Notes: generated by a model from the letters alone, not told the origin. Positions 1 to 8,338 are shown, counted from the stretch's first letter. The stretch is 43,014 nt of DNA from an uncultured Muribaculaceae bacterium (GCA_910587235.1 CAJUKD010000021.1:1-43014), one strand, 5' to 3'. Numbers and translations: made by a program.

Positions 1-1
1 T

Positions 2-1381
2 TTCAGGGGTCAATTCAACCTTGGTCTAAGGGGTCATCCGAGCCTGGGTTTTCCACACAACAGTACCGACGGTCAGGCTTTAGACAACCTGAACTGGAAT
101 CTTAATCCGGGCGGCGAGGTAATCGCTTTCGGACCGTCGAACTCATCGGTACAACAATGGGCGCTTGAGTACGACGGCGACGGCTGGTTTCATATACGCA
201 ACAAATTCAGCGCGCTATATCTTGAAGTGGCATACAACGCCGCCGGAACACTCGTGCTGCAACAGGAACGACGCGACGACTCATCCCAGCGCTGGCGTCT
301 GCTGCCAAAGGGCGCGGCACTCGAATTCGATGCCCCCGACACCCCGACAGGCCTGAAAGCGGAAATCCGCTCCGCATCAATAGCACTGAGCTGGAACCCC
401 GTTACGGACGCAACGGCACTTTACACAGTGCTGCGCGCCGAAGAAGGCTCCGAATCCTACAACACCATAGCCCGCGGACTTGTGTCGACGGAATTTCTCG
501 ACAACTCCATCATCTGCGGCAAGGAATATTCATATAAACTTATAGCAGTCGACGCATCACTGAACCGCTCCCCGGCCTCTGGCGCCGTCAGCGCCAAAGC
601 CGAAAGCTCCGGACTTATAGCGTATTATGAATTCAACGACAATACCGACGATTCATCGGAGAACGGTTTTAACGCCCATACCCTCGTCAGTCCCATGTTC
701 ACGGCCGGCTTTACAGAAGGTTCCCGCGCCCTGCGAATGCGTGCCAACCAGCATCTGCAGCTCCCCTACTCTCTGCTGCAACAAAGCGAACAGTTCACTG
801 TAGCCATACGCGCGCGCCGCACAAGCCCCACCGACGGCCTGCACATATTCAACACAGGTACCGGCGAGGACAACTGCCTTTATTTATCACTTTGCGAAAA
901 CGGACTGACAAAACTTGCGTCAGTCAACAACGGGCGGCGCGGCGAAATCACAGCTCCCACAACTCCTATAAACGAATGGATACATATCGCAGCCGTGATC
1001 GATGGCGACAAAGCCTCCCTCTATATCGACGGCACAGCTGTCAGTGCGCCTACCGACGCTCTTGCCGGATGCATACCGGCCGATCGCATTCTTACATATA
1101 TCGGACGCACACAAAATCCTGAGCTTCCGCTTTTCTTTGGCTTTCTTGACGACCTGAGCATCTACAACAAGGCGCTTGACGCCGATGAAGTGGCCTCGCT
1201 CGCGGCAGGCAACTCCGGAGTGACCGAAATCACGGACACACGCTCCATTGTAAGCACCGAATACTTCGACACCCGCGGAATGCGTCTTGCCGCTCCTGCC
1301 ACCGACGGCTCCGTCACAATCATACGAAGCACCCGCTCCGACGGCAGTGTCGAAATCACAAAGAAAAGCTATTGCTTATAA
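2..1381 (+). CDS. Secreted multidomain protein, 3' part (ricin-like lectin + FN3 + LamG + sorting tail)
   Basis: The reading frame is open from base 2 to the TAA at 1379-1381, so 459 residues of a longer protein are visible; the true start and any catalytic domain lie outside the window. Domains by visible residue: a ricin-type beta-trefoil piece (about 25-105) with two QxW-type motifs (QQW near 51, QRW near 97); an FN3-like domain (about 112-200); a LamG/concanavalin-like domain (about 204-405) that opens GLIAYYEFNDN and closes with FGFLDDLSIYNKALDADEV; and a tail (about 406-459) with EYFDTRGMRLAAPA, resembling short Bacteroidales C-terminal sorting tails of the type IX secretion system. These modules bind glycans, so an extracellular or cell-surface polysaccharide-degrading enzyme is likely, but the enzymatic part is not seen. 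A GTG at 227 is internal, not a start. The gene converges with the GH92 gene, 21 bases apart. Confidence 0.8.
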   Translation, partial: FRGQFNLGLRGHPSLGFPHNSTDGQALDNLNWNLNPGGEVIAFGPSNSSVQQWALEYDGDGWFHIRNKFSALYLEVAYNAAGTLVLQQERRDDSSQRWRLLPKGAALEFDAPDTPTGLKAEIRSASIALSWNPVTDATALYTVLRAEEGSESYNTIARGLVSTEFLDNSIICGKEYSYKLIAVDASLNRSPASGAVSAKAESSGLIAYYEFNDNTDDSSENGFNAHTLVSPMFTAGFTEGSRALRMRANQHLQLPYSLLQQSEQFTVAIRARRTSPTDGLHIFNTGTGEDNCLYLSLCENGLTKLASVNNGRRGEITAPTTPINEWIHIAAVIDGDKASLYIDGTAVSAPTDALAGCIPADRILTYIGRTQNPELPLFFGFLDDLSIYNKALDADEVASLAAGNSGVTEITDTRSIVSTEYFDTRGMRLAAPATDGSVTIIRSTRSDGSVEITKKSYCL

Positions 1382-1402
1382 GCCGACAGCCTGAATCCGG
1401 GA

Positions 1403-3623
1403 CTATAGCCCAGGCAGATAGAGTGTACCGCCGTCAAGAATGTCGTCGTGGCTGACGAACGGCCGTCCGAGAACACGGCCGTCGAGCCGCACGACAGTGT
1501 CGGCGACAGCCTCTATCACAAATTCACGACCTCCATCGGGACTTATCGTCACCCGCTCGAAAAGCGGAGCACCGAGTGCATACTCTGGAATCGACGAACA
1601 TACGGGATAAAAGCCCATGGCCGAGAATGCGAACCAGGCCGACATCTGGCCGGCATCGTCATTGCCCGACAATCCTCCGGGGGCATCGAGATACTCGGTG
1701 TCCATTATGTGGCGCACCCGGTTGCGGGTCTTTTCGGGCCGTCCTATGTAATCGTAAAGATACGCCACCTGATGGCAAGGCTCGTTGCCATGCCAGTAGC
1801 GTCCTTCAGTGAACATGGAATCGAGCTTTGCCTCGAAAGCCTCCCGGCCGCCGAGCAACGCCACAAGACCGTCGACATCATGAGGAACATACCATGTATA
1901 GTGGCACGGAGCGCCCTCGGTAATAGCCTTGTCGAAACTAAACGGGTCCGTAGCGGCTGCAAAACTGCCGTCGGCACGGCGTCCGTTTGCATAGCCGAGT
2001 ACAGGATCAATGACATTGCGGTAGTTTCCGGCACGACGCATCAGCTCTCGGGCATCGTCTTCGTGTCCCAGGCGCGCGGCGATCTGAGCCAGGGTGAAAT
2101 CATCGAAAGCATATTCGAGAGTGCGTGAAGTCTGCTCACACTTGTGAAAAGCCTCTTTCACACTATCTTCCAAAGGGATGTAGCCATATTCGAGATAGGA
2201 GCGCAGTGCCCGGCGCCCCATGCCGTCGGCATATTCCCTGAAACTTGCAGGCACCTCAAAGGCATTGCGCCGCAAATAGCGGTAAGCCTCTTCAAGGTCG
2301 AAATTACCTACACCTTTCGCTGCGGCATCTGCTATGGCCGCGGCACAATGGTCGCCTATCATGGCGGCGGTATAGCTGTTCCAACAGGGAAAAATCGGCA
2401 TCCATCCGCCTTGAGCGGCCTTCAGCACAAGCGACTGCATCATGCGGCCGCTGCGTTCCGGCTCCAGCAAAGTCAGCAGCGGATGCAAAGCCCTGTATGT
2501 GTCCCACATGCTGAAATCATCGTAATACTCACCGCCATCAGGCATTTTCATAATCTCTCCTCCGGCAAAAGCCGCATACGAACCGTCGACATCGCTCACA
2601 ACCCTTGGCAAGAGCGAGGCTCGGTAGAGCGAACCGTAAAACTTACGACGGTCGCTGTCCGTGCCGCCTTCGACACGCACGCGGCTCAGACGCTCGTTCC
2701 ACTGCCGGGCCGATTCGGCACGCACACTGTCGAAATCCCAGCCGGGAATCTCGGCTTCAAGATTGGCGACGGCGGCATCATGCGATGTGAACGACGAAGC
2801 GGCTTTTACAAGCACCTGTCGGCCACGCCCGGCGTCAAAAGATATGTAGGCGCCTATGCCCGAAGCATTGGCAAGAGAATTCTGTCCGGGCTGAACACTG
2901 TCGCCGCAGAAAGTACCAAAACCGGCAATAGCGACATCCGAAGCGAGCCTGACTACGAAATAACCCGAAAAGCCCGCAGGCTCGCCCCATCCCTGATAGA
3001 TGCGGTGGACTGGATTATAACCGCGGATCTCTCGCCGGAGCGTATCGACTTCAACAAAAACCCTGCCCTTCGTCGGAATTGGGATTAACCACAAGATGGC
3101 CGCGGCCGTCGGCATCATAACTGAACCGGAAGATAGCGGCGCGCGAAAGTCCCGTCATCTCCGTCTTAAGTTTTTCATCGGGCAAGTAGACTGAATAATA
3201 TTCCGGACGCGCCACTTCCGACGAGCGTTCAAGAAGCGTCGCACGCGATTCGGGCGAAGTACGCAATCCGCCGCCCATGACATGGAGCGTCATCGACCCA
3301 TAATCCTGTGTACAACCGCCTACAATCCAGTGACTGTTGCGGAAGCCCTGCAGAAGTGAATCCGCATAATAATACGGCGCCACACACTTTTCTTCCGTGT
3401 CGCGTGTCTGCGCTGTCCATAGGTTCATGCCGTGCGGCACTCCGACAGCAGGCAAAGTCTGTCCGTGTTCTTCCGAACCTTTCCCGAACAGTCCGGCCGT
3501 ACGGGTTACGGCAGCATCTGTGCCTACGCGCGTATCGACATAATCAAGCAGATTTTCAGAAGTATAGCCACAGGACGACAGCGACAGGACGACCGAAGAA
3601 AATATAATAAGTATAGGCTTCAT
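1403..3623 (-). pseudogene. GH92 alpha-mannosidase lipoprotein, interrupted by a one-base frameshift
   Basis: Two overlapping frames together make one glycoside hydrolase family 92 protein of about 739 residues, a normal length. The N-terminal frame (3623 to 3051) starts with a lipoprotein signal (lipobox LSSC, Cys18) and carries VDTRVGTD, LPAVGVPHGMN and NPNSDEG. The C-terminal frame (down to 1403) carries YYDDFSMWDTYRALHPL, GNEPCHQVAYLY and GNDDAGQMSAW, the last two being the regions that hold the catalytic Glu and Asp in this calcium-dependent family. They join at an A5 run (3056-3060, T5 on the coding strand): with four bases the protein reads GQGFVEVDT without a break; with five it stops at TGA after GQGFC. 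This is either a real mutation or a homopolymer sequencing error. If intact it would trim alpha-mannosides in the periplasm; no acidic surface-export signal follows the Cys. The linkage specificity cannot be told from sequence. The canonical GNEPSHH reads GNEPCHQ here. Confidence 0.88.
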
Positions 3624-3646
3624 GGTTTTTCGGATAGTTATGGCCG

Positions 3647-3678
3647 CAAAATTACTCCCGTTTTTGAATTATTGCAAA
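3647..3678 (-). promoter_or_regulatory. Candidate promoter for the GH92 gene
   Basis: Read on the minus strand, TTTG (3678-3675), a 20-base spacer and TAATTTTG (3654-3647) match the Bacteroidota -33/-7 promoter TTTG-N19/20-TAnnTTTG. It ends 23 bases before the GH92 start codon. It overlaps a weaker plus-strand candidate for the neighbouring acyltransferase gene. Confidence 0.6.
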
Positions 3679-3693
3679 ATTTTACGAAATTTG
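3663..3693 (+). promoter_or_regulatory. Weak candidate promoter for the NagX-like acyltransferase gene
   Basis: TTTG (3663-3666), a 19-base spacer and GAAATTTG (3686-3693) resemble the Bacteroidota promoter, but the -7 box starts GA instead of TA. It lies 22 bases before the ATG at 3716 and occupies the same DNA as the divergent GH92 promoter, so the two would compete for RNA polymerase. Confidence 0.35.
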
Positions 3694-3715
3694 TGGCCTG
3701 TTTTATCGGGACACC

Positions 3716-4813
3716 ATGGAAAAATCACAGAACGGAACAAAGGGAAAACGCCTGACGGCGCTCGACGTGATGCGCGGCATCACAATCGTAGGCATGATAA
3801 TCGTAAATAATTCCGGAGGCAGCGAAAGCTACGCAGCTTTACGCCACAGCGACTGGAACGGCCTTACCCCATGCGATCTTGTCTTTCCATTCTTCCTGTT
3901 CATAATGGGCATAACCACCTATCTGTCCTTGGCAAAAAACGGATTCCGGGCCGGAAGCGGCACCATACGAAAAATACTGCGTCGCACACTAATCATCCTG
4001 CTTATATGCTGGGGACTGCACTGGTTCGACAACCTATGTTCCGGCCGGGGCTTTTTCGACTTCGGTCACCTTCGGCTCACAGGCGTACTCACGCGCATAG
4101 CCCTGTGCTACTGTACTGTATCTCTCCTGGTACTTTACATCTCCCGGCGCGCCATGGCCTGTATTGCCGCAGTTCTGCTTGCTCTCTACGGAGCCGCACT
4201 GCTGATTTTCAACGGCTACTGCAATGATCTTACTAACGTCAACGCCATAGTCGACCGCGCTCTGATGAGCGTCGACCATCTCTACACCAAGCGCCCTGTC
4301 GATCCCGAAGGTCTTCTCGGCACGATACCTGCAATAGCACACACAATCATAGGATTCTGCTGCGGCGCGATGCTGCGTTCCGACCGACCATTGGCCGAAC
4401 GCCTTCTTGCCCTGATGGTGGCCGCTACCGTAATGATGACCGCCGCTTACCTGCTTAGCGGCATAATGCCCGTCAACAAACGAGTGTGGTCACCGAGCTA
4501 TGTACTCGTAAGCTGCGGTATGGCAGCGGCCATGCTCGCCACCCTTTCATGGTTCATCGATATCAAAGGATATGGCAGACACTTCGAGTTCTTCCGTGCC
4601 TTCGGCGTAAATCCGCTGTTTCTCTACGTAGGCAGCGAGGCGCTTGCCGTTATAATAGGAAGTACAGGCACAAAAGCAGCCGCATACGGAGCCATCGCAT
4701 CAGTCGTGCCCGACGCCTGCCTGGCCTCGGCGATATACTCGGTAGGGCTTATGCTGCTGATGGGTATTCCGGCAATAGCGCTATACCGCCGGAAAATATA
4801 CATCAAGATCTGA
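3716..4813 (+). CDS. NagX-like membrane acyltransferase (heparan-alpha-glucosaminide N-acetyltransferase family)
   Basis: The 365-residue protein is an integral membrane protein of the COG4299/DUF5009 family, related to lysosomal HGSNAT and bacterial NagX. Family marks are RLTALDVMRGITIVGMIIVN at the N-terminus and HSDWNGLTPCDLVFPFFLFI at 44-63; the His44 in H-x-x-WNG seems to match the His proposed to carry the acetyl group in HGSNAT (alignment by eye). About ten hydrophobic segments follow. HGSNAT-type enzymes use acetyl-CoA on the cytoplasmic side to acetylate a glucosamine-containing sugar across the membrane; the bacterial substrate is not established. The gene is divergent from the GH92 gene and its end overlaps the end of the opposing acyltransferase gene by 11 bases. 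A role in modifying surface or host-derived amino sugars is inference from the family. Confidence 0.85.
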   Translation: MEKSQNGTKGKRLTALDVMRGITIVGMIIVNNSGGSESYAALRHSDWNGLTPCDLVFPFFLFIMGITTYLSLAKNGFRAGSGTIRKILRRTLIILLICWGLHWFDNLCSGRGFFDFGHLRLTGVLTRIALCYCTVSLLVLYISRRAMACIAAVLLALYGAALLIFNGYCNDLTNVNAIVDRALMSVDHLYTKRPVDPEGLLGTIPAIAHTIIGFCCGAMLRSDRPLAERLLALMVAATVMMTAAYLLSGIMPVNKRVWSPSYVLVSCGMAAAMLATLSWFIDIKGYGRHFEFFRAFGVNPLFLYVGSEALAVIIGSTGTKAAAYGAIASVVPDACLASAIYSVGLMLLMGIPAIALYRRKIYIKI

Positions 4814-5852
4814 ACAAGGGCTTCAGAGCCACAAAACGAGGAAAATATCGTATCACCAAAGGCATGGAAACACGTGTCAGAATCAATACGACGACAAAGC
4901 ACAGCATGTCGCCGCTGATTCCGGCGGACGCAAGAAGCAGAAAAAATATATAATGCAATCCAAGCGCCACAAGGCTGTAGCGGCCGAGATATGAGAACAG
5001 CGGAACGCGCCGTCCGACATTCTGCACCGCAAGCCAAAGGAATACAATTCCGGCACAAGACGCCAGATTGTTAAGCAACACATTATTACCGAGATAATAG
5101 TAGAATAGCGACACATCGCTGGTCTGCGAGGCGGCAATCCAAAGCAAGGCAGCCGCAATCATAGGCAGCGTCCGGCGCCACCCGCGCAGACGAAGTGTCA
5201 GAATCCCTCCGCGTGCGGCAACATCGCCTAAAAAGACATAGGGAAGCATTGCCAGGGCAATGGGGATATGACACCCGAAAAAAATCTTCGAAAAGCCCTT
5301 TGCAACAACGCCATATCCGTCAGCGATATTTATTATGCCATAGCAATGTTCCGCGATAAAATATGCCGGCACCGCCAGAACAAGCGTCACCGCGCCGCGA
5401 AGCAGAATGGAACTGAAGAAACGCTTGCAACAATAGTAGAACACACAGGTCCAGAACAAACACATCACAAACCACACGGGTTCATCAGTAGGGCGTAAGA
5501 AAAATTTAAGCAGATTTCCCTCTGGCGACATGTCGCTGTCGTAAATTGTCGGCCATGACCACGGGCAGAGCAGAAAAACAAATGCTGAAAGGATACAGAA
5601 AAAAGCGTACGGCACCAGAAGACGCTCAGTCTTGTTCTTCAGGAATGCAGGAAATCCTGACTTCAGAGAGAAAAACAATCCGGCTATAAAGAAAAATATA
5701 TGCAGATAAACATTTCTGACAGGCTGCAGGAGAGCATCCGGGCTATGATAATAGCAATGAAAGAATATAACGAAGAATATCGCTATTCCTTTCAGCAAGT
5801 CAACCCTTTGATTGCGCGGCCGTTCCGAAAGCATGTTTTTTATCGGCTCCAT
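4803..5852 (-). CDS. Acyltransferase 3 family membrane protein (fucose 4-O-acetylase-like)
   Basis: The 349-residue polytopic membrane protein belongs to the acyltransferase 3 (OafA/YeaD-like) family. The opening RVDLLKGIAIFFVIFFHCYY matches the family's first membrane segment with its conserved Arg-Asp and His, and FFFIAGLFFSLKSGF fits the next loop; about ten hydrophobic segments follow. Such proteins move acetyl or similar groups onto exopolysaccharide, lipopolysaccharide or peptidoglycan sugars. The start chosen is the ATG at 5852, because the upstream TPM gene stops at 5854 in the arrangement TGA-T-ATG, which suggests translational coupling. The same frame stays open upstream to 5942, but that part only rereads the glycine-rich tail of the TPM gene. 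The 3' end overlaps the NagX-like gene by 11 bases tail to tail. The substrate is unknown. Confidence 0.85.
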   Translation of the reverse strand: MEPIKNMLSERPRNQRVDLLKGIAIFFVIFFHCYYHSPDALLQPVRNVYLHIFFFIAGLFFSLKSGFPAFLKNKTERLLVPYAFFCILSAFVFLLCPWSWPTIYDSDMSPEGNLLKFFLRPTDEPVWFVMCLFWTCVFYYCCKRFFSSILLRGAVTLVLAVPAYFIAEHCYGIINIADGYGVVAKGFSKIFFGCHIPIALAMLPYVFLGDVAARGGILTLRLRGWRRTLPMIAAALLWIAASQTSDVSLFYYYLGNNVLLNNLASCAGIVFLWLAVQNVGRRVPLFSYLGRYSLVALGLHYIFFLLLASAGISGDMLCFVVVLILTRVSMPLVIRYFPRFVALKPLFRS

Positions 5853-5853
5853 A

Positions 5854-7137
5854 TCACCAACCGCCTGAGGCACCGCCGCCGCCCGTATGGCCGCCGCCAA
5901 ATCCGCCACCGAAACCACCACCGCCGCCGAAGCCTCCGCCACGACCGCCTCCGCCGAAGAAAATCGGCAATACGGTGGCCGATGCCAGTTTCTCTATGCT
6001 ATAAGGGCGACGCGTGGTATGTCCGCAATTAAGACAGCTGTAGACGCGTTCGCCAGCACCCTCCCGCGAAGTTGTCGGCTGACGAAGCACACGCACCGTT
6101 TGAAGACGTGCAGTACGGGCATGGCAATTCTCACACTCAGTAAGCGGTGACGATTTGTCGACGTATGGCAATATATCCGTTTCACCGCAGTTAGGGCAAA
6201 GCCACACGTCGTAATCGACAGAACCGACTTTTTCTTCCAGATCCTGCGAGGGTGTAAGATAATCGTTGTCGTGCACTTCATCGACCTTATTCATGCGGGT
6301 CCCGCAATTTGGGCACATACGCTTGCCGTTGCGCCAGTACCATAACATCAACACGAGCGGCAACGATGCCACAAGAGGCATGCCCAGCCCCAGGAATGTA
6401 AGCGCCAGATACGCCGGACGCCATTTTTCCAAAGCGCGGTAACGGTCGAAACGGCTGCGACCGCGCAACATCAGCAGCCTGAGCAACAACAGCACAAGCA
6501 TACCGGCGGCAAGAAAGGCCGCACAGCGCAGATAAAACATAAAACCGTCCTCATCCCCGCTTTTACGGGCGAAATCTGCGTCGGCCTGCTGCGAACGCAA
6601 TTCATCGGCATATTCAGGATCGGTCAGTATTCGGCTTATTTCAGATGCTGCGGCCACTACTCCGCCGTCATAGTCACCGCGACGGAAAGCCGGAAACATC
6701 TCATTCCGCAGGATATGAGAGCAGACTATGTCCGGCAAAACGCCCTCCAGACCATAGCCGGGACGTATAACAGCTTTTCGGCTGTCACGGGCAACAAGCA
6801 CAAGCAGACCATTGTCAAGATCCTGCTTACCAAGCCCCCAGGACTCGAAAAGTCTGGTCGCAAAATCATCGATATCGTCACTGTTTATATCTTCGACCAC
6901 CACGAACGCCGGCTCCACGGTAGTGCTGCGGCGTACATGTTCAAGCAATGTATCGACCGCCGCTTGCGCGCGTGGGCTGAGAATTCCGTCGGGGTTCGAC
7001 ACATGGCGGCTACGGTCGGAAAGATGCACATTCGGCACTTCCTCAACCGAATACGTCCCCGCTATGGCAGCCTGTACGGAAAATATCGCCACGGCAGCGA
7101 CAATCATGATTGTTTTTATCAGTTTCATTCCTTTCAT
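5854..7137 (-). CDS. TPM-domain (YgcG-like) membrane protein with zinc ribbons and Gly-rich tail
   Basis: The 427-residue protein starts with a signal peptide or anchor (about 1-27), followed by a TPM domain (about 35-185) with the family's VSNPDGILSP start and GLLVLVARDSRKAVIRPGYGLEG core. Two to three hydrophobic segments lie around residues 205-275. Three or four Cys pairs then occur (CPNCGTRM, CPNCGE, CENCHA, CLNCG), arranged like tandem zinc ribbons, and the protein ends in a Gly-rich stretch closing with GGGGASGGW. Gly-rich, low-complexity ends are usual in this family. TPM domains are linked to photosystem II repair in plants and to membrane protein handling in bacteria, but no bacterial function is firm. 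The gene has its own promoter and is coupled to the acyltransferase gene that follows. Confidence 0.85.
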   Translation of the reverse strand: MKGMKLIKTIMIVAAVAIFSVQAAIAGTYSVEEVPNVHLSDRSRHVSNPDGILSPRAQAAVDTLLEHVRRSTTVEPAFVVVEDINSDDIDDFATRLFESWGLGKQDLDNGLLVLVARDSRKAVIRPGYGLEGVLPDIVCSHILRNEMFPAFRRGDYDGGVVAAASEISRILTDPEYADELRSQQADADFARKSGDEDGFMFYLRCAAFLAAGMLVLLLLRLLMLRGRSRFDRYRALEKWRPAYLALTFLGLGMPLVASLPLVLMLWYWRNGKRMCPNCGTRMNKVDEVHDNDYLTPSQDLEEKVGSVDYDVWLCPNCGETDILPYVDKSSPLTECENCHARTARLQTVRVLRQPTTSREGAGERVYSCLNCGHTTRRPYSIEKLASATVLPIFFGGGGRGGGFGGGGGFGGGFGGGHTGGGGASGGW

Positions 7138-7151
7138 GAACTTATAACGTA

Positions 7152-7183
7152 CAAAACTACCTAATTAGAATTAAACCGACAAA
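7152..7183 (-). promoter_or_regulatory. Candidate promoter for the TPM-domain gene
   Basis: On the minus strand TTTG (7183-7180), a 20-base spacer and TAGTTTTG (7159-7152) match the Bacteroidota consensus exactly at all fixed positions. The box ends 14 bases before the start codon at 7137, so the leader would be very short. Confidence 0.6.
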
Positions 7184-7216
7184 AAAATCTTCAGCAAGTG
7201 CAAAAACTCTCCTCTT

Positions 7217-7258
7217 CTAAACTTTAAACTCTAAACTTAAAACTCCAAACTTAGATAG
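7217..7258. repeat. 14-bp AT-rich tandem repeat, about 2.6 copies
   Basis: Three units start at 7217, 7231 and 7245, exactly 14 bases apart: CTAAACTTTAAACT, CTAAACTTAAAACT and CCAAACTTAGATAG. The first two differ at one position and the third keeps CnAAACTT. The tract lies in the intergenic space between the TPM gene and ruvX, 99 bases upstream of the ruvX start at its nearest edge. It is too short for a CRISPR and codes for nothing. Confidence 0.6.
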
Positions 7259-7299
7259 TTTTTCGTATCTTTGGCTCCGCCTTAGATACTTTCGCTCGG

Positions 7300-7324
7300 C
7301 AAAGTCCAAATAAATTTGGCTTTG
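7300..7324. repeat. Inverted repeat upstream of ruvX
   Basis: The arms CAAAGTCCAAAT (7300-7311) and ATTTGGCTTTG (7314-7324) are complementary except for one bulged base, around a two-base centre. The right arm overlaps the putative -33 element of the ruvX promoter, so it could be an operator for a dimeric regulator or a cruciform. It has no T tract and sits upstream of the start site, which argues against a terminator. Confidence 0.55.
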
Positions 7325-7347
7325 CTCTCGACTTATACGTATCTTTG
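7315..7347 (+). promoter_or_regulatory. Candidate promoter for ruvX-def
   Basis: TATCTTTG (7340-7347) is a perfect -7 element, 8 bases before the ruvX ATG at 7356. TTTG occurs at 7315-7318 (spacer 21) and at 7321-7324 (spacer 15), neither at the ideal 19-20. The leader would be only a few bases, close to leaderless. A second copy of CGTATCTTTG lies at 7264-7273, 74 bases upstream of the one at 7338-7347. Confidence 0.5.
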
Positions 7348-7355
7348 CAAAAAAC

Positions 7356-7778
7356 ATGGGACGACTTCTTGCCATCGACTTCGGACGACGCCGTTGCGGT
7401 ATTGCCGTGACCGACCCTCTACGCATAATCGCGTCGGGGCTGTGCACCGTGCCTACCGCCGAACTGGCAGACTTCCTGACGCGGTATGTGAAGTCGGAAC
7501 AAGTCGACGAAATAATCGTCGGACAACCGCTTGACATGCACGGCCGTCCATCGGAATCGACCCGCTACCTCGAGCCGGCAATCGGACGTCTGCGCAAGCT
7601 TTTGCCCGACATCACGTTCCGCTCCTACGACGAACGCTTCACATCCGTTCTGGCACACCGCGCCATGCTCGACGGAGGTCTTGGCAAAATGGCCCGTCGC
7701 GACAAAGCGCTTGTCGACGAAATCTCAGCCACTATAATACTGAACGACTACCTGCAAAGCAAACAATATCAACAATGA
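7356..7778 (+). CDS. ruvX: Putative pre-16S rRNA nuclease / Holliday junction resolvase-like protein YqgF
   Basis: The 140-residue protein has the usual length and RNase H-like fold motifs of the YqgF/RuvX family: LAIDFGRRRCGIAVTD with Asp8, VGQPLDMHGRPSES in the middle, YDERFTSVLA, and the C-terminal acidic motif DEISATIILNDYL. In E. coli YqgF is needed for maturing the 5' end of 16S rRNA; an older name reflects its likeness to Holliday junction resolvases. The stop overlaps the def start by four bases (ATGA), so the two are translated together. A near-perfect -7 element sits just upstream. Confidence 0.95.
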   Translation: MGRLLAIDFGRRRCGIAVTDPLRIIASGLCTVPTAELADFLTRYVKSEQVDEIIVGQPLDMHGRPSESTRYLEPAIGRLRKLLPDITFRSYDERFTSVLAHRAMLDGGLGKMARRDKALVDEISATIILNDYLQSKQYQQ

Positions 7779-8338
7779 AACTTCCGGTATATCTTTACGG
7801 ACATCCCGTACTGCGTAAAATAAGCGAGGATCTTACTCCCGACTATCCCGCTCTCCAAGAACTTATCGACGACATGTATGCCTGCATGTATGCCTCGGAA
7901 GGCGTAGGCCTCGCCGCTCCGCAGATAGGACGCAACATACGGCTTGTGGTTATCGACGCAAGCCCCGTAGGCGATGATTTCCCCGAATGCGCCGGGCGCA
8001 AGATGACGCTCATCAACCCCGAAATCGAGATTCTCGACGGCGACAGGATAACCCGTGCCGAAGGCTGCCTCAGCCTGCCGGGACTGTCGGAGAACGTGCC
8101 CCGCACAGAACATATACGGCTAAGCTGGATGGATGAAAATTTCACTCCCCACAGCGAAGAAATCAGCGGTTTCCTGGCTCGTATAGTACAGCATGAATGC
8201 GACCACCTCGAAGGCAAATTGTATATCGACCATATTTCACCGATACGCAAACAGCTGATACGCGCCAAACTCAACAATATAGTCAGCGGACGCACCCGCG
8301 TCGACTACCCGGTGAAGTACGCTCCACGACACAAATAA
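7775..8338 (+). CDS. def: Peptide deformylase
   Basis: The 187-residue enzyme removes the formyl group from the initiator Met of new proteins. All three family motifs are intact: GVGLAAPQIG (43-52), EGCLS (96-100, metal ligand Cys98) and HECDH (140-144, two metal-binding His and catalytic Glu141). Its start overlaps the ruvX stop (ATGA), the usual sign of coupling. It ends 56 bases before the GH81 gene on the same strand, with no terminator seen between them. It works with methionine aminopeptidase, whose gene map is also in this window. Confidence 0.97.
   Translation: MKLPVYLYGHPVLRKISEDLTPDYPALQELIDDMYACMYASEGVGLAAPQIGRNIRLVVIDASPVGDDFPECAGRKMTLINPEIEILDGDRITRAEGCLSLPGLSENVPRTEHIRLSWMDENFTPHSEEISGFLARIVQHECDHLEGKLYIDHISPIRKQLIRAKLNNIVSGRTRVDYPVKYAPRHK

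Noticed and set aside
2144..3088. A 314-codon plus-strand frame opposite the GH92 gene
   Set aside because: No recognisable protein features, and the opposite strand codes for a clear GH92 enzyme.
5853..5942. A longer N-terminus for the acyltransferase 3 protein
   Set aside because: The extra 30 residues only reread the glycine codons of the upstream gene in another frame and resemble no acyltransferase start.
5870..5955. GC-rich repeated CCGCC-type tract resembling a simple-sequence repeat
   Set aside because: It encodes the Gly-rich tail of the TPM protein on the minus strand, which is typical of that family, so it is explained by coding.
7217..7258. Possible CRISPR-like array
   Set aside because: Units of 14 bases with no spacers between them and only about 2.6 copies; no cas genes nearby.
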